Assembly: GCA_019059635.1 (NCBI GenBank)
Contig: JAGVRJ010000006.1
Span: 558,001-622,000, forward strand
Direction: 5' to 3'
Length of the DNA stretch: 64,000 nucleotides
From: Proales similis
Lineage: Eukaryota > Rotifera > Eurotatoria > Ploima > Proalidae
The position numbers and the translations under genes are program-made. Below are positions 13,186 through 25,543 of the stretch, one piece after another. Below the pieces are notes generated by a model that was not told the origin of the DNA, made no database searches, and saw only the letters and a list, made by a program, of their open reading frames with translations. Within the stretch, counting starts at the first letter, position 1; every line of letters begins with the position of its first letter.

Positions 13186-16100
13186 ATGGACCCGAACGAT
13201 AAGGCGATAAGGTTTGAAACAGACCAGGGTGCTTCACCTGCAAATGAATACAATTTGGCATCGAAAGAAACATCTCCTGATCAAACCAGGTAAATATGGC
13301 GTCAATTTTCAAAACTCTACAGGCTAAAAATCACCTAAAAAAGACAGGAGAGCAGTCAAAGTAATAAAGAAGAACGTTCGGGTGCAGAAGAAAATTTCAG
13401 AACAAGCCTAATTGATTCTCCAGTTGTTCTAAGTGCTGCGAACTTGCCAATATCATATTCAACGCCTCAAACAATCGAACTTAATCAGTTCTCACGCGAT
13501 ATGTCTCTTCCCATTTTCAATACACCTAAGCAACCTACACACAAAGTAGAAACGTCTCCTGATTTGCCAAATGTTGCCGCAAGCAAATTAAGCGAATTTA
13601 TGAGTCCGCTATCGTCAACAAAAGATCTAATCCGCTCAAGCATAGAACTGAGTCCACAGACAGCTTTAGAGACGAACACAATGAAGAAGAGCAAATCTAA
13701 AAAAAGGTGGTATAGTGTAAGTAAATCGCTTTTATTAATTGCGCTCATTGTTAAAATTGATCCCAATGTTTTCATTTTTAAATTTGCAGGCGTTTGTTAA
13801 TACTTACAAAGAAAAGAACGATGACTTCAAACGGCTATTTCGCCTTCCTCTCGATGAATATTTGCTTGTTGACTATTCGTGTGCTTATCAGCGCGAGATT
13901 CTTGCCCAGGGACGCATGTACGTTTCCAAAGGCCACTTGTGCTTCCACGCCAACATTATTGGTTGGGAAACAAACGTAAACACTTTTTCTCATTTAATTT
14001 CCTCAACTTAATGAGATGTGAATTTTAGCTGGTCATTCCCTTCAAAAACATTCGAAATTTAGTCAAAGACAAAACGGCTAAAATTATTCCCAATGCAATT
14101 TCGATTATTCTTGATCACGAGCGTCATTTTTTCACGACATTTGTGGCCAGAGATCGTACATTCAATACTTTATTCCGCTTATGGCAGCTGGCACTCATGA
14201 ACGAGGTTGCTTTTCATCATTTCAATTTTCTATTTACAAAATAATCAATTGAAGCTTTCTTTAAGTCACTTAGCGCTCAAGAAACGCACGAAATTTTGCA
14301 CTCTTGTTATGGCGAAGATCTTGGATTTGACTCGGACGACGCTGAATATATTAAGTATGCAAATATGAAATCCATATCGCAAAACTCGTCAGGTAAAAAC
14401 TTTTTTAATGATCAACTTCATTCTATATCTCAAACCATAATTATTATAAATTTAAATTATAATTAATTAAAATATAATTGTTAAAAGCAAATGACCAGCC
14501 CAAATCAGTTGAAAAAGATATTGAAAAGCCGACAACCACTAATACATGTGTGGGCAAAGAACAAAAAATTAAAAAGAAGCACAAAAAAGCCGAATCGAAA
14601 TCAAGCAAAACCAATTCTTCTTCTTCGTCAGCATCTTCCTTTTCACCAATTCCACCGTCAGAACCGGTGCCGGCGCCAGCATTTCCGGGTCACAGGCATT
14701 CTTCAAGTTACGACACGTCTCTAATTGACACTCAAGTCGCTGAGCAGGTTAGCAACCGCTATTAATCTTGGTTGTTTGAGCTGTTTTAACTTTCGCATAA
14801 TTATACGTTTTACGAGTACTTAGTACCCACTAAATTATTGCCAACAAGTTTTAATAATCATTTAGCTATTAGGTTTTCCTTCCACATCTTTTTTTGTATT
14901 CATTTTGATTGTTTGATTTTCTTCTTCCAATCAAGCCGACTCAATTAATTTTGCTTTAAAAAGAGATCGCATTCGTCTTTTTCAACTGGGCCTATCAAAA
15001 AGCATCACTTCAGAACGGGATCGCAAACATTGACATTGAATAACCTTCCCGAACAGACTGCTGAAGAGTCGATCGAGGCTGATAATAAAAAACAGCCTCA
15101 ATCAAGTAAATACTTATAAATAATTTGTAACCCTTACACAATAGAACATAAACAAGAAAAAAATGTTTCAGTGGTCGGAATTTCGAATCAGAGCTTGGCA
15201 CCAGAAGAAACAAAGAGAGTGGAGTTCAATCAAAGCGAGGATTATTCTAGCTCTGAATCAGAAGATTTTATCGATGAAATAGGAAGTAAGTTAGACTCTA
15301 AAGCTTAAGATGATTTTCCATAATCAATTAATTAATCAATTTATTTCAAAATCGATTTACAGATGAAACAAACTGTTCTTGTACTGAACATCGGGGCAAA
15401 GAGATGATGAATCAGGTGTTTGATTTGAGTGTTAATTACCTCTGGGAATGTCTGTTCGGACATACATCATTCTGCGAAAACTACTGGAAGTCAAGAAAAT
15501 TTAGTAATATGCAAATATCCGACTGGAAGCAAACTGAAGAACGAAAAATGACCAGAAGGCTCGAATACCTAGTGGACCTAGGCAGTGCCATGGGCCGACC
15601 TACGAACACAGAAGACCAGGTAAGAAAGTCGATTTTAAAATTTATTAAGATTCGGATTCTTTTTTGAAACTCAAATCGTCTCGAATCGGTTTTCTGCTCA
15701 GTTTATTTTAATCGACTACTCCATTCAGTACAAGTCATTCGAATTAATTATCTTGATCGGTTTGGTGATCCGTAGAGCATTTTCTTGAGGATAAGGATTA
15801 CTTGTGAGAAAAAGAATTTTGAAACTTTTCAGTCTAATTGAGTTGAAATTGTGAGCTTCATATTCAGGACCATCATTGACCATGTCGACCAGGGATAAAT
15901 AATATTCATTATTTAGCAGTTCTTTTTTTGTAAGCTTCTCATAAAGGGACTTTTCAATTTCATCACAGCTGGTCTTGACCACCTCGAGTAATTCGCATTC
16001 GAACTGCATTAAATCGAGCACAAATGGCTTTCCATATCGAATTGCACCCAATAGAGCGATACGAAATTTCTCTTTGCTCATTGCGCTCTGATCAAGGCAA

Positions 16101-19044
16101 TTTAAATAATTTGTATCCCGATAACGAAGAAAAGTACATGCTTGCTCGTTTTGGTCGATTATAAGCGGCCACTTCTCACTCTGGGACACAATGCCTTTTA
16201 AATCACGAAGTATTGCGTCGTCCATCTCGCGAATGTTTATTTTCTCGAAGTTCTCATCATCATCGCTATCTGTATCCTCATCGTCACTAAACCCACCCAG
16301 TTTATCATTATCCAGGGATTTCTTTTCTTTTTTAAAAACCTTTTGTTTATCACGATATTCAACACGGGCTTGAAATACTTGTTGATGCAGTTCTTCAGAT
16401 CTGAGAGTCAGATCCACTTTTTCACGCTCTTTTTGCTCAATCAAGGGTTTGAACATTTCCTCATTCGTCAAATATTCGTCATGAAGCCTTTGAAGCTCAC
16501 AATTACACTTGTATAATTCATTTTTAACATATTCGTATTTTCCGGTTATGCGACGGTAGTCTGATTCCGCCTGTCGTTTTCTATACTCAATACTTTCAAT
16601 ATGCTTAATTCGCATTTCGCTTCGATACTTTTCTATTTGTTTGAGCATTCTATTTGTGAGATTAATATCCCAAGTTTCAAGGAGCTGTTTGACACTGTGG
16701 TTTGTGGCCACGTCAACGCAGCGTTGACCATCATTTGAGTAAATGCGTGGATCTGCTCCATTCATAAGCAGTATTTGAACACACTGAGCATGTCCTGCAA
16801 AAGCTGCCCGCCATAGAGGAGTTCGACCAAATGCACCCTTTGAGTTGACATCTGCATGATTTTCAATTAAGAACTTGCACACTTGTGTGGCTCCGCCGGC
16901 AGCTGCTTCTGAAAGAGCACTGTTTTGATTCGCGTCTTGGCAGTCGATAAGCGATATTACTTCATTGTTCTTTTTCACTTCATCCAGTTTGTTATTAGTC
17001 TCTCTCTGCAGTTCATTTAGCTCTCGATTGAGATCGTTAAGCAAAAACTTAATTTGTGGCAGATTTTCATCGTATGCAGCCTCAAGAAATTTCCTCTTCC
17101 TCTCATTTCTCTGTTTTAAAATTTGCTTTTCTTTCAAAATTTTCAGCCGTCTCTTTTCTTCCTTTTCTTGTTCTTTCTTAATCATTTTTAAAAACGCCTC
17201 TTGTTCAAGAATTCGCATTCGATTCTCAAACTCAATTCTGACATCCTTCAGACGCATTAATCTCTGTCTACTCTTGTAGCCACGCCAACATGATTGAATA
17301 AGAACTGCAGCTTTTTCTCTTCGAATTTCTTCTTCACTTTTTGGTTTAGATAGTTTGAGATTGACAGGAGAGTCAGGTGTTTTAGATTTTACTGCTGTTA
17401 GTTTCTTGTCAATTTTTATAGCGGTTGGCTTGACCGAAACCTTTTGTGGCATTGGCCCAACTTTGTTATTACGTCTTCTCATCTAAAAATTTGCTCTTAT
17501 TTAACATTTTTCTCTTCAAGACTATTCTGGAATACAGGCCAAAACAGTGTATTGTGCTCGAATCAGAAAGTGTCACCCACGGCATTCCATACTCAAACTA
17601 CTTTTCTGTGGCCAATCGTTTTTGTTTGACTCGAGTAGGCCCGAGTAGTACTAGACTTCGCGTTCACTCGTCACTCAATTACAACAAAACACCCAACTTT
17701 GTAGTCAAAGGTAGATAACTAGCTCTCAACTATTCTATTTTGTCTTTCAAAGATTCCCTGTCAACGCGCTCTAATTCTCGATTGATTCTGACACGTTTTA
17801 GGCTTTATAGAACGCAATTGCATGAGCGCACTCAAGGACTCATACCAATATTTAGGTAAAAATAAGCATAAAACAGTTATTTGAAAGACGCCTGCACTCT
17901 CCTTTCTTACACTCTAAAACACTTAAACATAATTTAATGTCGTCTTGGTGATTGCAGGCCTTTTGTTGTTTGTTCAGTCGGTCTCAAATGCGGCGCCTTC
18001 CAAACTTGATTGTCTTGATTCTATTTGTCTAGTTTGTGTCTTATTTTCTTTTTTAATAACCATTTAGCTAACTTGATTAACACGAGCTTTGTGGGACATA
18101 AAATTGAATGTCATATGTACGAAAGGCAAATTGTACTCGATGAGTACTTTTCAAACTCAAGTAAACTATTAAATGTTGTAGCTATTTAATTTGTGGAAAT
18201 GCTTAAACAATTACAAGCAAAATTTTTTGGTTTAAATTTGAATACTAATGAAGCACTTTTACTTATCAGATGCCAAACTGCCCGAAGTAAACGAACCAGA
18301 TGAACGAAAAGGAAATATATCGGCATTCAATGATCAACAGACTACTTTCAAATCAAGTAGCAAACAGGAAAAGGTCAAATATCAGAACGTTAAGCAGCAG
18401 TCGCAGCAGCAAGACACTCAAACCACAGAAACTGCAGTTCGCAGCCGTAAAATCAACCAAGCCGCCCAAACAATTGAAAACGTCCCTTTCGACTTTGGTC
18501 GACCCGAACTCATTCCGATTCAGCGCTTTTCATTCTTTAATTTTGAGATAAATGTTGATACACTCGTCAGAATATTTATCGTGGCGTAAGTTTATTTAAT
18601 AGATTCAATTTTTTTTATCCCGAAGACCTTGATTCTAATATGCATTTAAGAATGATTTGTCTCATGATAATTAATGGCATGCTATACTACAAACTTAGAA
18701 GAATTGAGAATTTGGCCGATAATCTTAAAAATAACGCCAATCCAAGAGCAAGGTAAGGCTGTCAGGATTGTGCGATTGAAAATGAAAAAATCAGTTATTC
18801 CACCTAATAATAGTGGCTCATTTTCTTATCTTCAAAATGAGGAATTGCCAGGTTCAAATTGGGCCGAGTCACCACCTCATTGGAAGCTTCTTGTGAGAGA
18901 CACACTTTCCGCCATAGAAAAGGTAAAAACCATTTAGAATTTCTGCTATAAAATGAAATAAAGTGATTTCAAAAGATGGAAGAGACCCTAAAAAGCTGGA
19001 GCCTAAATTTGAAAAAAAACGAATTTACCACGGATGAATTTTAA
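13186..19044 (+). CDS. GRAMD1: GRAMD1/Aster sterol-transfer protein, 15 exons
   Basis: ER-anchored protein that moves cholesterol from plasma membrane to ER. Exons: 13186-13289, 13344-13716, 13790-13975, 14029-14205, 14266-14392, 14488-14747, 14964-15105, 15172-15285, 15363-15619, 17521-17710, 17802-17855, 18270-18585, 18651-18752, 18814-18922, 18976-19044; 2580 nt, 859 aa. The GRAM domain spans exons 3-4 (FKRLFRLPLDEYLLVDYSCA, GRMYVSKGHLCFHANIIGWET, LVIPFKNIRNL). The ASTER/VASt sterol-binding domain spans exons 9-11 (VNYLWECLFGHTSFCENYW, MTRRLEYLVDLG, HGIPYSNYFSVANRFCL, KGFIERNCMSALKDSY). A membrane anchor lies near the C terminus (LVRIFIVAMICLMIINGMLY). The long N-terminal and inter-domain segments are Ser/Lys-rich and low-complexity. 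Intron 9 is 1.9 kb, far longer than the rest, and carries an antisense gene. Confidence 0.92.
15725..17482 (-). CDS. IQANK1: IQ motif and ankyrin repeat protein, intronless, nested in GRAMD1 intron 9
   Basis: Single open frame of 585 aa. Order of features: a basic N terminus; an IQ calmodulin-binding motif (AAVLIQSCWRGYKSRQRLMR) at about residues 60-80; a long charged coiled coil (EQEKEEKRRLKILKEKQILK); two to three ankyrin repeats (NSALSEAAAGGATQVCKFLI, GRTPLWRAAFAGHAQCVQIL); a second coiled coil; an acidic patch (FSDDEDTDSDDDENFE); and a C-terminal region found in IQANK1 proteins that resembles part of the dynein AAA module. Function in the family is poorly known; cilium/axoneme association is a guess. 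It lies wholly in GRAMD1 intron 9 on the opposite strand. Its ATG is 38 nt from exon 10 and its stop about 105 nt from exon 9, so its UTRs probably overlap host exons. It has no introns, unlike its multi-exon host. Confidence 0.88.
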   Translation of the reverse strand: MRRRNNKVGPMPQKVSVKPTAIKIDKKLTAVKSKTPDSPVNLKLSKPKSEEEIRREKAAVLIQSCWRGYKSRQRLMRLKDVRIEFENRMRILEQEAFLKMIKKEQEKEEKRRLKILKEKQILKQRNERKRKFLEAAYDENLPQIKFLLNDLNRELNELQRETNNKLDEVKKNNEVISLIDCQDANQNSALSEAAAGGATQVCKFLIENHADVNSKGAFGRTPLWRAAFAGHAQCVQILLMNGADPRIYSNDGQRCVDVATNHSVKQLLETWDINLTNRMLKQIEKYRSEMRIKHIESIEYRKRQAESDYRRITGKYEYVKNELYKCNCELQRLHDEYLTNEEMFKPLIEQKEREKVDLTLRSEELHQQVFQARVEYRDKQKVFKKEKKSLDNDKLGGFSDDEDTDSDDDENFEKINIREMDDAILRDLKGIVSQSEKWPLIIDQNEQACTFLRYRDTNYLNCLDQSAMSKEKFRIALLGAIRYGKPFVLDLMQFECELLEVVKTSCDEIEKSLYEKLTKKELLNNEYYLSLVDMVNDGPEYEAHNFNSIRLKSFKILFLTSNPYPQENALRITKPIKIINSNDLY

Positions 19045-19524
19045 AGACGGCAATCAACCCAAATCAAATCTTAACTTAAACATTCGTTGACGGCGTTTGA
19101 TGGGTTTTAAAATTCTAAACCTTTTCTTTTTTTAATTTTATTCTGTGATTAAATTTTTACAATTATCGCCAATTATTGCCGGTCAAGCTTCACATTTTGT
19201 TTTTTTCTCTAACTAACAGTAAAACGGTTACATATTGGTTAAAATCAAATCGATTATCTTTCTTGGGAGATAAAAACCATCTTAAGGGCCTCATAGGGCG
19301 CAGTACCAACAAGGTGATTGGGATCAGATTGATACTTTATATAGGCAAAATGAAGACTTGATTGGTTTGAAATGAAACGTGCAGTATTAAGACAACTGCA
19401 ATGACGCTTGCTTGATGAAGTGCTCTATCACCTCATATGCGCATTATATCCCACTTTATTGCACTATTGGCTTTTGCTTGTTGGCTATCATCTAACTGAC
19501 CCAGATCGTTTTTTCAACTCATAC
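19045..19524. other. Intergenic, GRAMD1 to CSN6
   Basis: About 480 bp, AT-rich. The CSN6 frame stays open upstream of its first ATG, back to a TTG near 19408, so an unseen upstream exon or start cannot be excluded. No gene recognised. Confidence 0.5.
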
Positions 19525-20694
19525 ATGGACTTGGAAACAGAGAGTGCGGGGGCAAACCAAACCTGCTCAGTGTCGGCACCCAGCGTTTCTGTTAGCTTAC
19601 ATCCACTTGTAATTTTAAACATATCAGAGCACTGGACCAGGGTTAGCGCCCAAATAGGAGAAGCAGCTCAAGGTCTCTTACTCACTTTTGAGCCTCAGTC
19701 CTGCATCTCAATTAATCAGTCATATAAAACGGTAGTCTATGGCGCTCTTCTTGGTCAAATGAACGGAAGGAATATTGAGCTCTTCACTTCGTTCGAAATA
19801 AAAGTGGATAAGAACATAAACGATCAAAGTGAAATCGATCTCGAATTCCTTAATACAAACATTGCTCAATGTAAGTATGTGGATGAAACATCAAATCTTA
19901 AAAGAAGCTCGGATTTTTTACTGAAATTAGTCAAACAGGTGCTTAGCGAATTTGAATTTCTGGGCTGGTACACATCTGGCTCGGCTGCTGATGAGAGCGA
20001 CTCACGATTACACAAAAAACTATGCTCGGTTAACGAAAATCTCATTCTCCTTAAGTTAAACCCATTTGAGCGAAAGACTGACCTTCCGATTAACGTTTAC
20101 GAGTCAGTAATCGATCTTAAAGACGGAGAATTGAATATGCAGTTTAACGAGTTACCGTATTCCCTGACTACTGAAGAGGCAGAACGAATTGGAGTTGATC
20201 ACATTGCAAAACACTCTTTAAGTGGCTCATCGATCAAATCGAACACCGATGAGCAACTTCATGCAGTGCGATCAGCAATTAACTTTTTCAATAGTCGAGT
20301 GCGTATCATAATTGAATATGAGAAGGCGGTTAAAGATGGAAAGCTGGCCCAAAACGATGAGATAATCAAACAAATAGAAATTCTCCGTCAATCTTTACCA
20401 CTCATTAACTCACGAAATTTTCGACACGAATATTACACGGTAAGATTTGAAATGAATCTCCTACCTAATGAGGACTTTTGTGACCTATAAAAAAGATGTG
20501 TAACGATGTTATGGGTATCGCTTTTTTGGGTGTGATCACTCAGGGCTCTCAGACTTTAAATCAGGTAAAATTATTTGAAAAATGCTTATTTTCGACAGAT
20601 AGGACTTATTCTCTGGTTCAAAAAGTATTTAAACAAATTTCTTGTGATACACGACAAAGGCGTCACGAAACGAGGTCGAAATATTCTTATTTGA
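19525..20694 (+). CDS. CSN6: COP9 signalosome subunit 6, 3 exons
   Basis: Non-catalytic MPN subunit that pairs with CSN5 in the COP9 signalosome, the complex that removes NEDD8 from cullins. Exons 19525-20439, 20496-20564, 20599-20694; 1080 nt, 359 aa. The MPN domain begins with SVSLHPLVILNISEHW and continues with VYGALLGQMNGRNIELFTSF and EFEFLGWYTSG. The JAMM metal ligands of CSN5 are absent, as expected for CSN6. The second half holds the family signature DLPINVYESVIDL and LTTEEAERIGVDHIAKHSL, then the C-terminal helix (FKKYLNKFLVIHDKGVTKRG). I use the ATG at 19525 because it is the first in-frame ATG. Intron 2 is only 34 nt; reading through it would give an unrelated tail. INTS6 starts 255 nt downstream on the same strand. 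Confidence 0.95.
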
Positions 20695-20949
20695 TTGAAA
20701 TAAAAAAAATTAAGGGAAATGACTCAAAGCAATCAGAAAAAGAAAGAAGAAGACTTACCGAAAGATTTGAATAAAATCAAAGTTCGATTCGGCGAAGGGT
20801 TTGCATTAATTTTTCAATTATTTGCTTAGACACAGGAGGACCTAAAGTGCCTTTCTAGAATCGAAAACATGAATATTTAATTTTTTTAAAGTTAACTAGA
20901 TAATAAGGAAAGAAAACTAAAAAGAAAAAACTTAAGCACTGAATAGAAA

Positions 20950-23900
20950 ATGCCAGTCATCGTTTTTATAATCGATAACTCGGCTTCTATGAACCAGATC
21001 ACTTACACAGGTGCGTCTTATCTTGACATAGCCAAAGGAGCTATTGAGAATTTTCTCAAGGTAGTTATTTTTTCCTTGAACTATTTGATAAATCATGATA
21101 TTCAAAACTCGAACGAAAAGCAAAGATTAGAAGCCGTGACCAAATAGGCGCACGAAATGACCGTTATATGCTGCTCACACTTGATGAGCCCCCCAGCAAT
21201 ATCAAAGTTGGTTGGAAAGAACCAATGAGCATTTTTAACGAAGAACTCAAGAACCTCAAAGCTTATGGGATCACAAGCATAAATCCAATTGTCAAACAAG
21301 CTTTTGATTTGCTTAATTTAAATAGGCTCTCGGCTGGGATGGACACCTTTGGGCAGGTAGTAGATGCCATCCTAACACTTTGTGTTTAAACTTCTGAATA
21401 AGATAATATAAAAAAGGGCCGATGTCCATTTTATATGGAGCCTTCTCTAATCATTTTCATAACAGATGGCTGCCATTTAATGAGTAATTCTAGTACCTAC
21501 GAAGAGGTGAATAGTTGCGTTACCTAAACCTTCTTAAGTATGCTTTTAATACTTATTTGATAGATAACTTTACCTTTGACCAACTCACCGCTCGGCAATG
21601 AACTCGTAGTTGAACCATTTCGTTGGGACCAGCGTTTTTTTCTTATTTCACTTAAAATGAACACAATGCCTTCAAATGATTTCAACACAACTTCATTCAT
21701 TCCTTATGCAGCTTCGTCACCGGTCAATAGCATGTGTGAAGTTACTGGCGGTCGCTCTTACTTGGTTTCATCTCCTCGCACTCTTATTCAATGCCTCGAG
21801 TCGTTAGTCTCCAAAATTCAACCGGGTGTTGTAATTAACTTTGAGAAATTTGGAAACGATCCTCTGCTAAGTAAAGAAGAACTTCAATCCCCAATAGTGA
21901 TCGATCGTCACTGGGAAAAATGCAAAAGGATGATTTTTATACCCCGATCAGCCACAACCAAAGGCTACGCTGTTGGCCATTGGCCTATACCTGAAGACTA
22001 TTGGATAAGCGTTAGCTCTCAGACAATGGTTCGTCAATTTTAATATATATTATATTTATTAATTTGTTAGAACCTTATTGATTTTCTCATAGCCAAAGAG
22101 AACTGCTCATCCAGTTATCAAGTTCAGATGCGATCAACCTTGTGAGCCACTTATGTTTGAAGAGATTCCTTTCGACAAATACGAGCTGGAACCATCTCCT
22201 CTCACTCAATTTATTCTTGAAAGACGTCAACCGAATCTGGCTTGGCAAGTATGTTTTATATTTTTGTTTAATGAAACTCAGTGACTTTAATTCTAGTAAA
22301 ATTAAAAACACAAGTGTTTCGTCACCAATAGTGGCACTAAAATGAATGAACTCGGCGCGCCATTCGGCTACTTAAAAGCGAGCTCTAATTTGAGCTCAGT
22401 TAGTCTATTTGTCATGCCTTACAACTACCCAGTCTTATATCAACTAATGAGTATGCAGCTCTATCAGTGCCTCAAATCGAATTCATTCTTACAAGATCGA
22501 TTTTTTTCTAGTCGAACTTTTTCAAAATTTGAAATTAAAACCTACAAAAGCATGGGTCGAACGGTTCGAAAATTATCTCAAAGGGATTCCGCCCTATTAT
22601 TACGTTGTAAGAACAGAAACCATTACTTTTGTTTAACTTTTAAGAAAAATGCTAAATGTGTTGACTACTTTAAGCCTTTGAGAAGAGTTTTATCCAAAAA
22701 AGGACTTCAGCATCTTGTTCCGGATACTTTTGAAACAGGCTTATCGCCTCAATTACAAGCCTATTTAAAAAAGATTAAAAATCAAGTGAGCCATGAGTTT
22801 AAATTATAAATGAAGCTCGATTTGAATAAGAATTTGAGTGAAGGCGAAAATTTCATTTGATCAAGTCAGTGCTAATCGTTCAAATCCGGTTAACTCAACC
22901 TCGCTCATATGCAATAGTCCCTCAAGTCTAATAGGGCGACGGCAGCAAAATGAGAACTATGCTGAAAGCAGAGACTTAATCAATTGGCTGCAAGGTCAAC
23001 TTGACCCCGCCAAGGCTGAAATAGTTCAGCAACAGTTTGTTGATTTTAAAAACTTTAACATTTTTGTTCAATTGAGGAAGAAAACCAAGAGAATAAGTTA
23101 TAGGTTAGTGGAAAAATATTCCCCAAATTAGCTGGCCCTTATTATTTACGTTATTCAAACTGATAATTACTTAATTAGAGAACCGGCCGAAATCAATCGT
23201 GACAAACTTGTTGAAGTCTTGCGCAATATGAGAGCTTCATTAACGCAAAAATCTAAACCAACAGATGAAGATGACCGCCATAATGTGCCCATTCAAGAAA
23301 TGGGAAACTATCATGAGTATCTGAGAAATCAAACGCCTCCATTGCGCGAACTAGAGACTCAGCTGGTTCGCCAGCACATGTTTGGCAATCCGTTCAAACT
23401 AGTGAGTAAAGAGCAAAAAGCTGGACTCTACGGTGCCGATGAAATCGACGAGGTTATGGAAGAGTCAAATGAGAACAACAATCAATTTCAAAAAGCCACC
23501 ACAACCCCTGTCAAACGATCTAACATTTCCACTCCGGCTGGCAAACGAAAAGGAGGTGTAAAAGGACCACTTTCAAAGCGAATAAACTATTTGAAAAGCC
23601 TTTACTCGCCAACTATACCGAGTGATGTGAGTTCGATCGGCTCTGATTCAGATTTTGAGTACATGGACGATTCTTCTGTGGCGAGCTTTTCAACCACAAC
23701 GACAACAAGTAATCAGCAGCTCAGCATCGATGAAACGATCGCCAATGTACAGGAACTGGACGAAGAAATTCAAATAAATCAAAGATTTGAGTATGAACAA
23801 ATCAACAGCTCGCCGTCATCGACAGTCTCGGCCGACTTGATTCTGGCCACCGAGTATGCACTCTGCGATAAATATACTGAGCAAACATACCTCCAGCTGA

Positions 23901-24154
23901 AAGTACTCTGCATCGAAGAGATAAAAAGTCCAGGCCGAGATCATTCAGGATTGTTCGAAAGGGTAAAAAACTCTCAATTGAGTTTAAGAATGCGACATTT
24001 TCTTGTAAAAGAGCTTATTTACGAAGCAAATCGCTTCAAGCATAAACAACTCGCATCCGATCTTGTGCAATTCAATCTCCTGCTTCAACAAATTCACGAA
24101 CGAAGCCTAAGTTCTGCCTCATGCAAATACCAATTGGATGCAGATACTCTTTAA
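20950..24154 (+). CDS. INTS6: Integrator complex subunit 6, 8 exons
   Basis: Subunit of the Integrator complex, which cleaves snRNA 3' ends and attenuates Pol II transcription; INTS6 helps recruit PP2A. Exons: 20950-21060, 21126-21356, 21417-21506, 21564-22028, 22093-22248, 22315-22785, 22844-23103, 23179-24154; 2760 nt, 919 aa. An N-terminal von Willebrand A domain starts at residue 1 (MPVIVFIIDNSASMN) and has the MIDAS D-x-S-x-S. Then come PFRWDQRFFLISLKMN, MCEVTGGRSYLVSSPR, FDKYELEPSPLTQFILERR, FGYLKASSNLSSVSLFVMPY and, at the C terminus, the INTS6/SAGE1/DDX26B-type helical domain (LKVLCIEEIKSPGRDHSGLF, VKELIYEANRFKHKQL). The linker before it is low-complexity, with a Thr/Ser run. AATAAA lies at 24215. 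Confidence 0.96.
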
Positions 24155-24352
24155 ATATATGTTTGTCTAAAACAACCCCTAATATACCCAAAACTTATAA
24201 AAAGAATTTATTCTAATAAAAATTCTAGACAAAAAAAGAATAGTCTCATAGCTAAAAGGGCATGCTGAAACGACTTAACAATCGATCAAAATGTTTTTCC
24301 TATTGCTCCTCAAATTAATTAAGTTCATAGTTTAATCTTTTTCATTAAGAGA

Positions 24353-25300
24353 ATGACTTTTTTTCATTTTATCAACTGCGCTGCGCTCTCAAGTGCACCA
24401 TACTTTATAACTTACAAATACAGTGGGCTGTAAGTTTGTTTTAATATTTCTATAAGGTTCAATTTATAAGCAAATCAAGGTCTGAGTACAATGCGCTTTG
24501 GAAATGTATTCAAATTGGATTCCTTTATTTGTTGGTTCAGTTTTGCAAAATGATGCTGTTGGCCACATTTTTCCCCGCTTTTGACGATTCTCAGTTTAAT
24601 ATTCTTATTGTGAGCTTATCCCATTTAAATTGCTAGCTTGGATGATATGATGGTTCTTTCAGGAATTTCTTAAACTGACCGTGGATATCGGAGACTTGAT
24701 TGGACTCTATGTGGCCTTAACCAAGTTGGCTGGCAAATGGGAGCTCAAATACTTGGTTGTAGGGTTTGGCTGGGCCACAGCTGAACTCATTATGTCAAAG
24801 TTGGTTACCTGGTCATTTAAATTCTTAGAAAAAATTAAAATATTGTTTTTTTTTTAAAGATTTATTCCGCTTTGGACTGGCGCAAGGGCTGTTAAATTCG
24901 AATGGCGATACATTCAAATGAGCTTGGATTCCAATATTAATTTGGTATTAAAAATAAGCTTTGATAATTAATAGGATATTGCAAACCTTCTTCAAAAGGC
25001 GCAGCAGATTGCTACTGCCCTATTAGTCTATCTTTATAGCCGCAATGATGCCTCTAAGTTTGGAAAACTTGTGTCATTCCTGCTTCTAATTTGTTGTTAT
25101 CGTCCACTCATATGCGAGTAAGCAAAAAAAAGAAAAGACCAAGAAAATTTAAATTCTATAATTGCTTTTAATTGAGGATCGTAATTCGAAACCTCAAACT
25201 TGGAGTCTGGGTCTCAACCTTATTCAAAGCGATGCTTACAAGCTTGATTGGACTAGCTTCTTTGCGTTTGCTATATACACATAACCAAAATCGGGCATGA
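24353..25300 (+). CDS. TMEM147: Transmembrane protein 147 (ER), 6 exons
   Basis: Polytopic ER protein, partner of nicalin and NOMO and part of the multipass translocon in vertebrates. Exons 24353-24429, 24480-24609, 24663-24799, 24860-24944, 24975-25117, 25177-25300; 696 nt, 231 aa (vertebrate 224). The N terminus [12 protein letters not shown] and the motifs [53 protein letters not shown] and [10 protein letters not shown] match the family along its length. Seven or so hydrophobic segments are visible. Intron 4 (24945-24974) is 30 nt, close to the shortest spliceable length known in animals; it contains stop codons, so it must be removed. AATAAA lies at 25363. The gene is 198 nt after INTS6 and 243 nt before NAPE-PLD. 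Confidence 0.95.
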
Positions 25301-25543
25301 GCGACTTGTCAACTACAGATTTCCCGATCCAACAGGATGGTTAAAAATTTTACTCAGACTTGAATAAAAAAGTTTTGAAATCAAGAATGTAATTTTAGTT
25401 ATGTTATTTTAATTCTTGAAAACCATGAAATAATGCAAGTACAGAATCGAATTAGTTTCTCAAAAATTATGCAATTTTTAAAAGAAAACAGTGAATAATT
25501 GATAATTCGTATTCCCTGCCTTTCTGGAGCCCAAGACAGTTTT

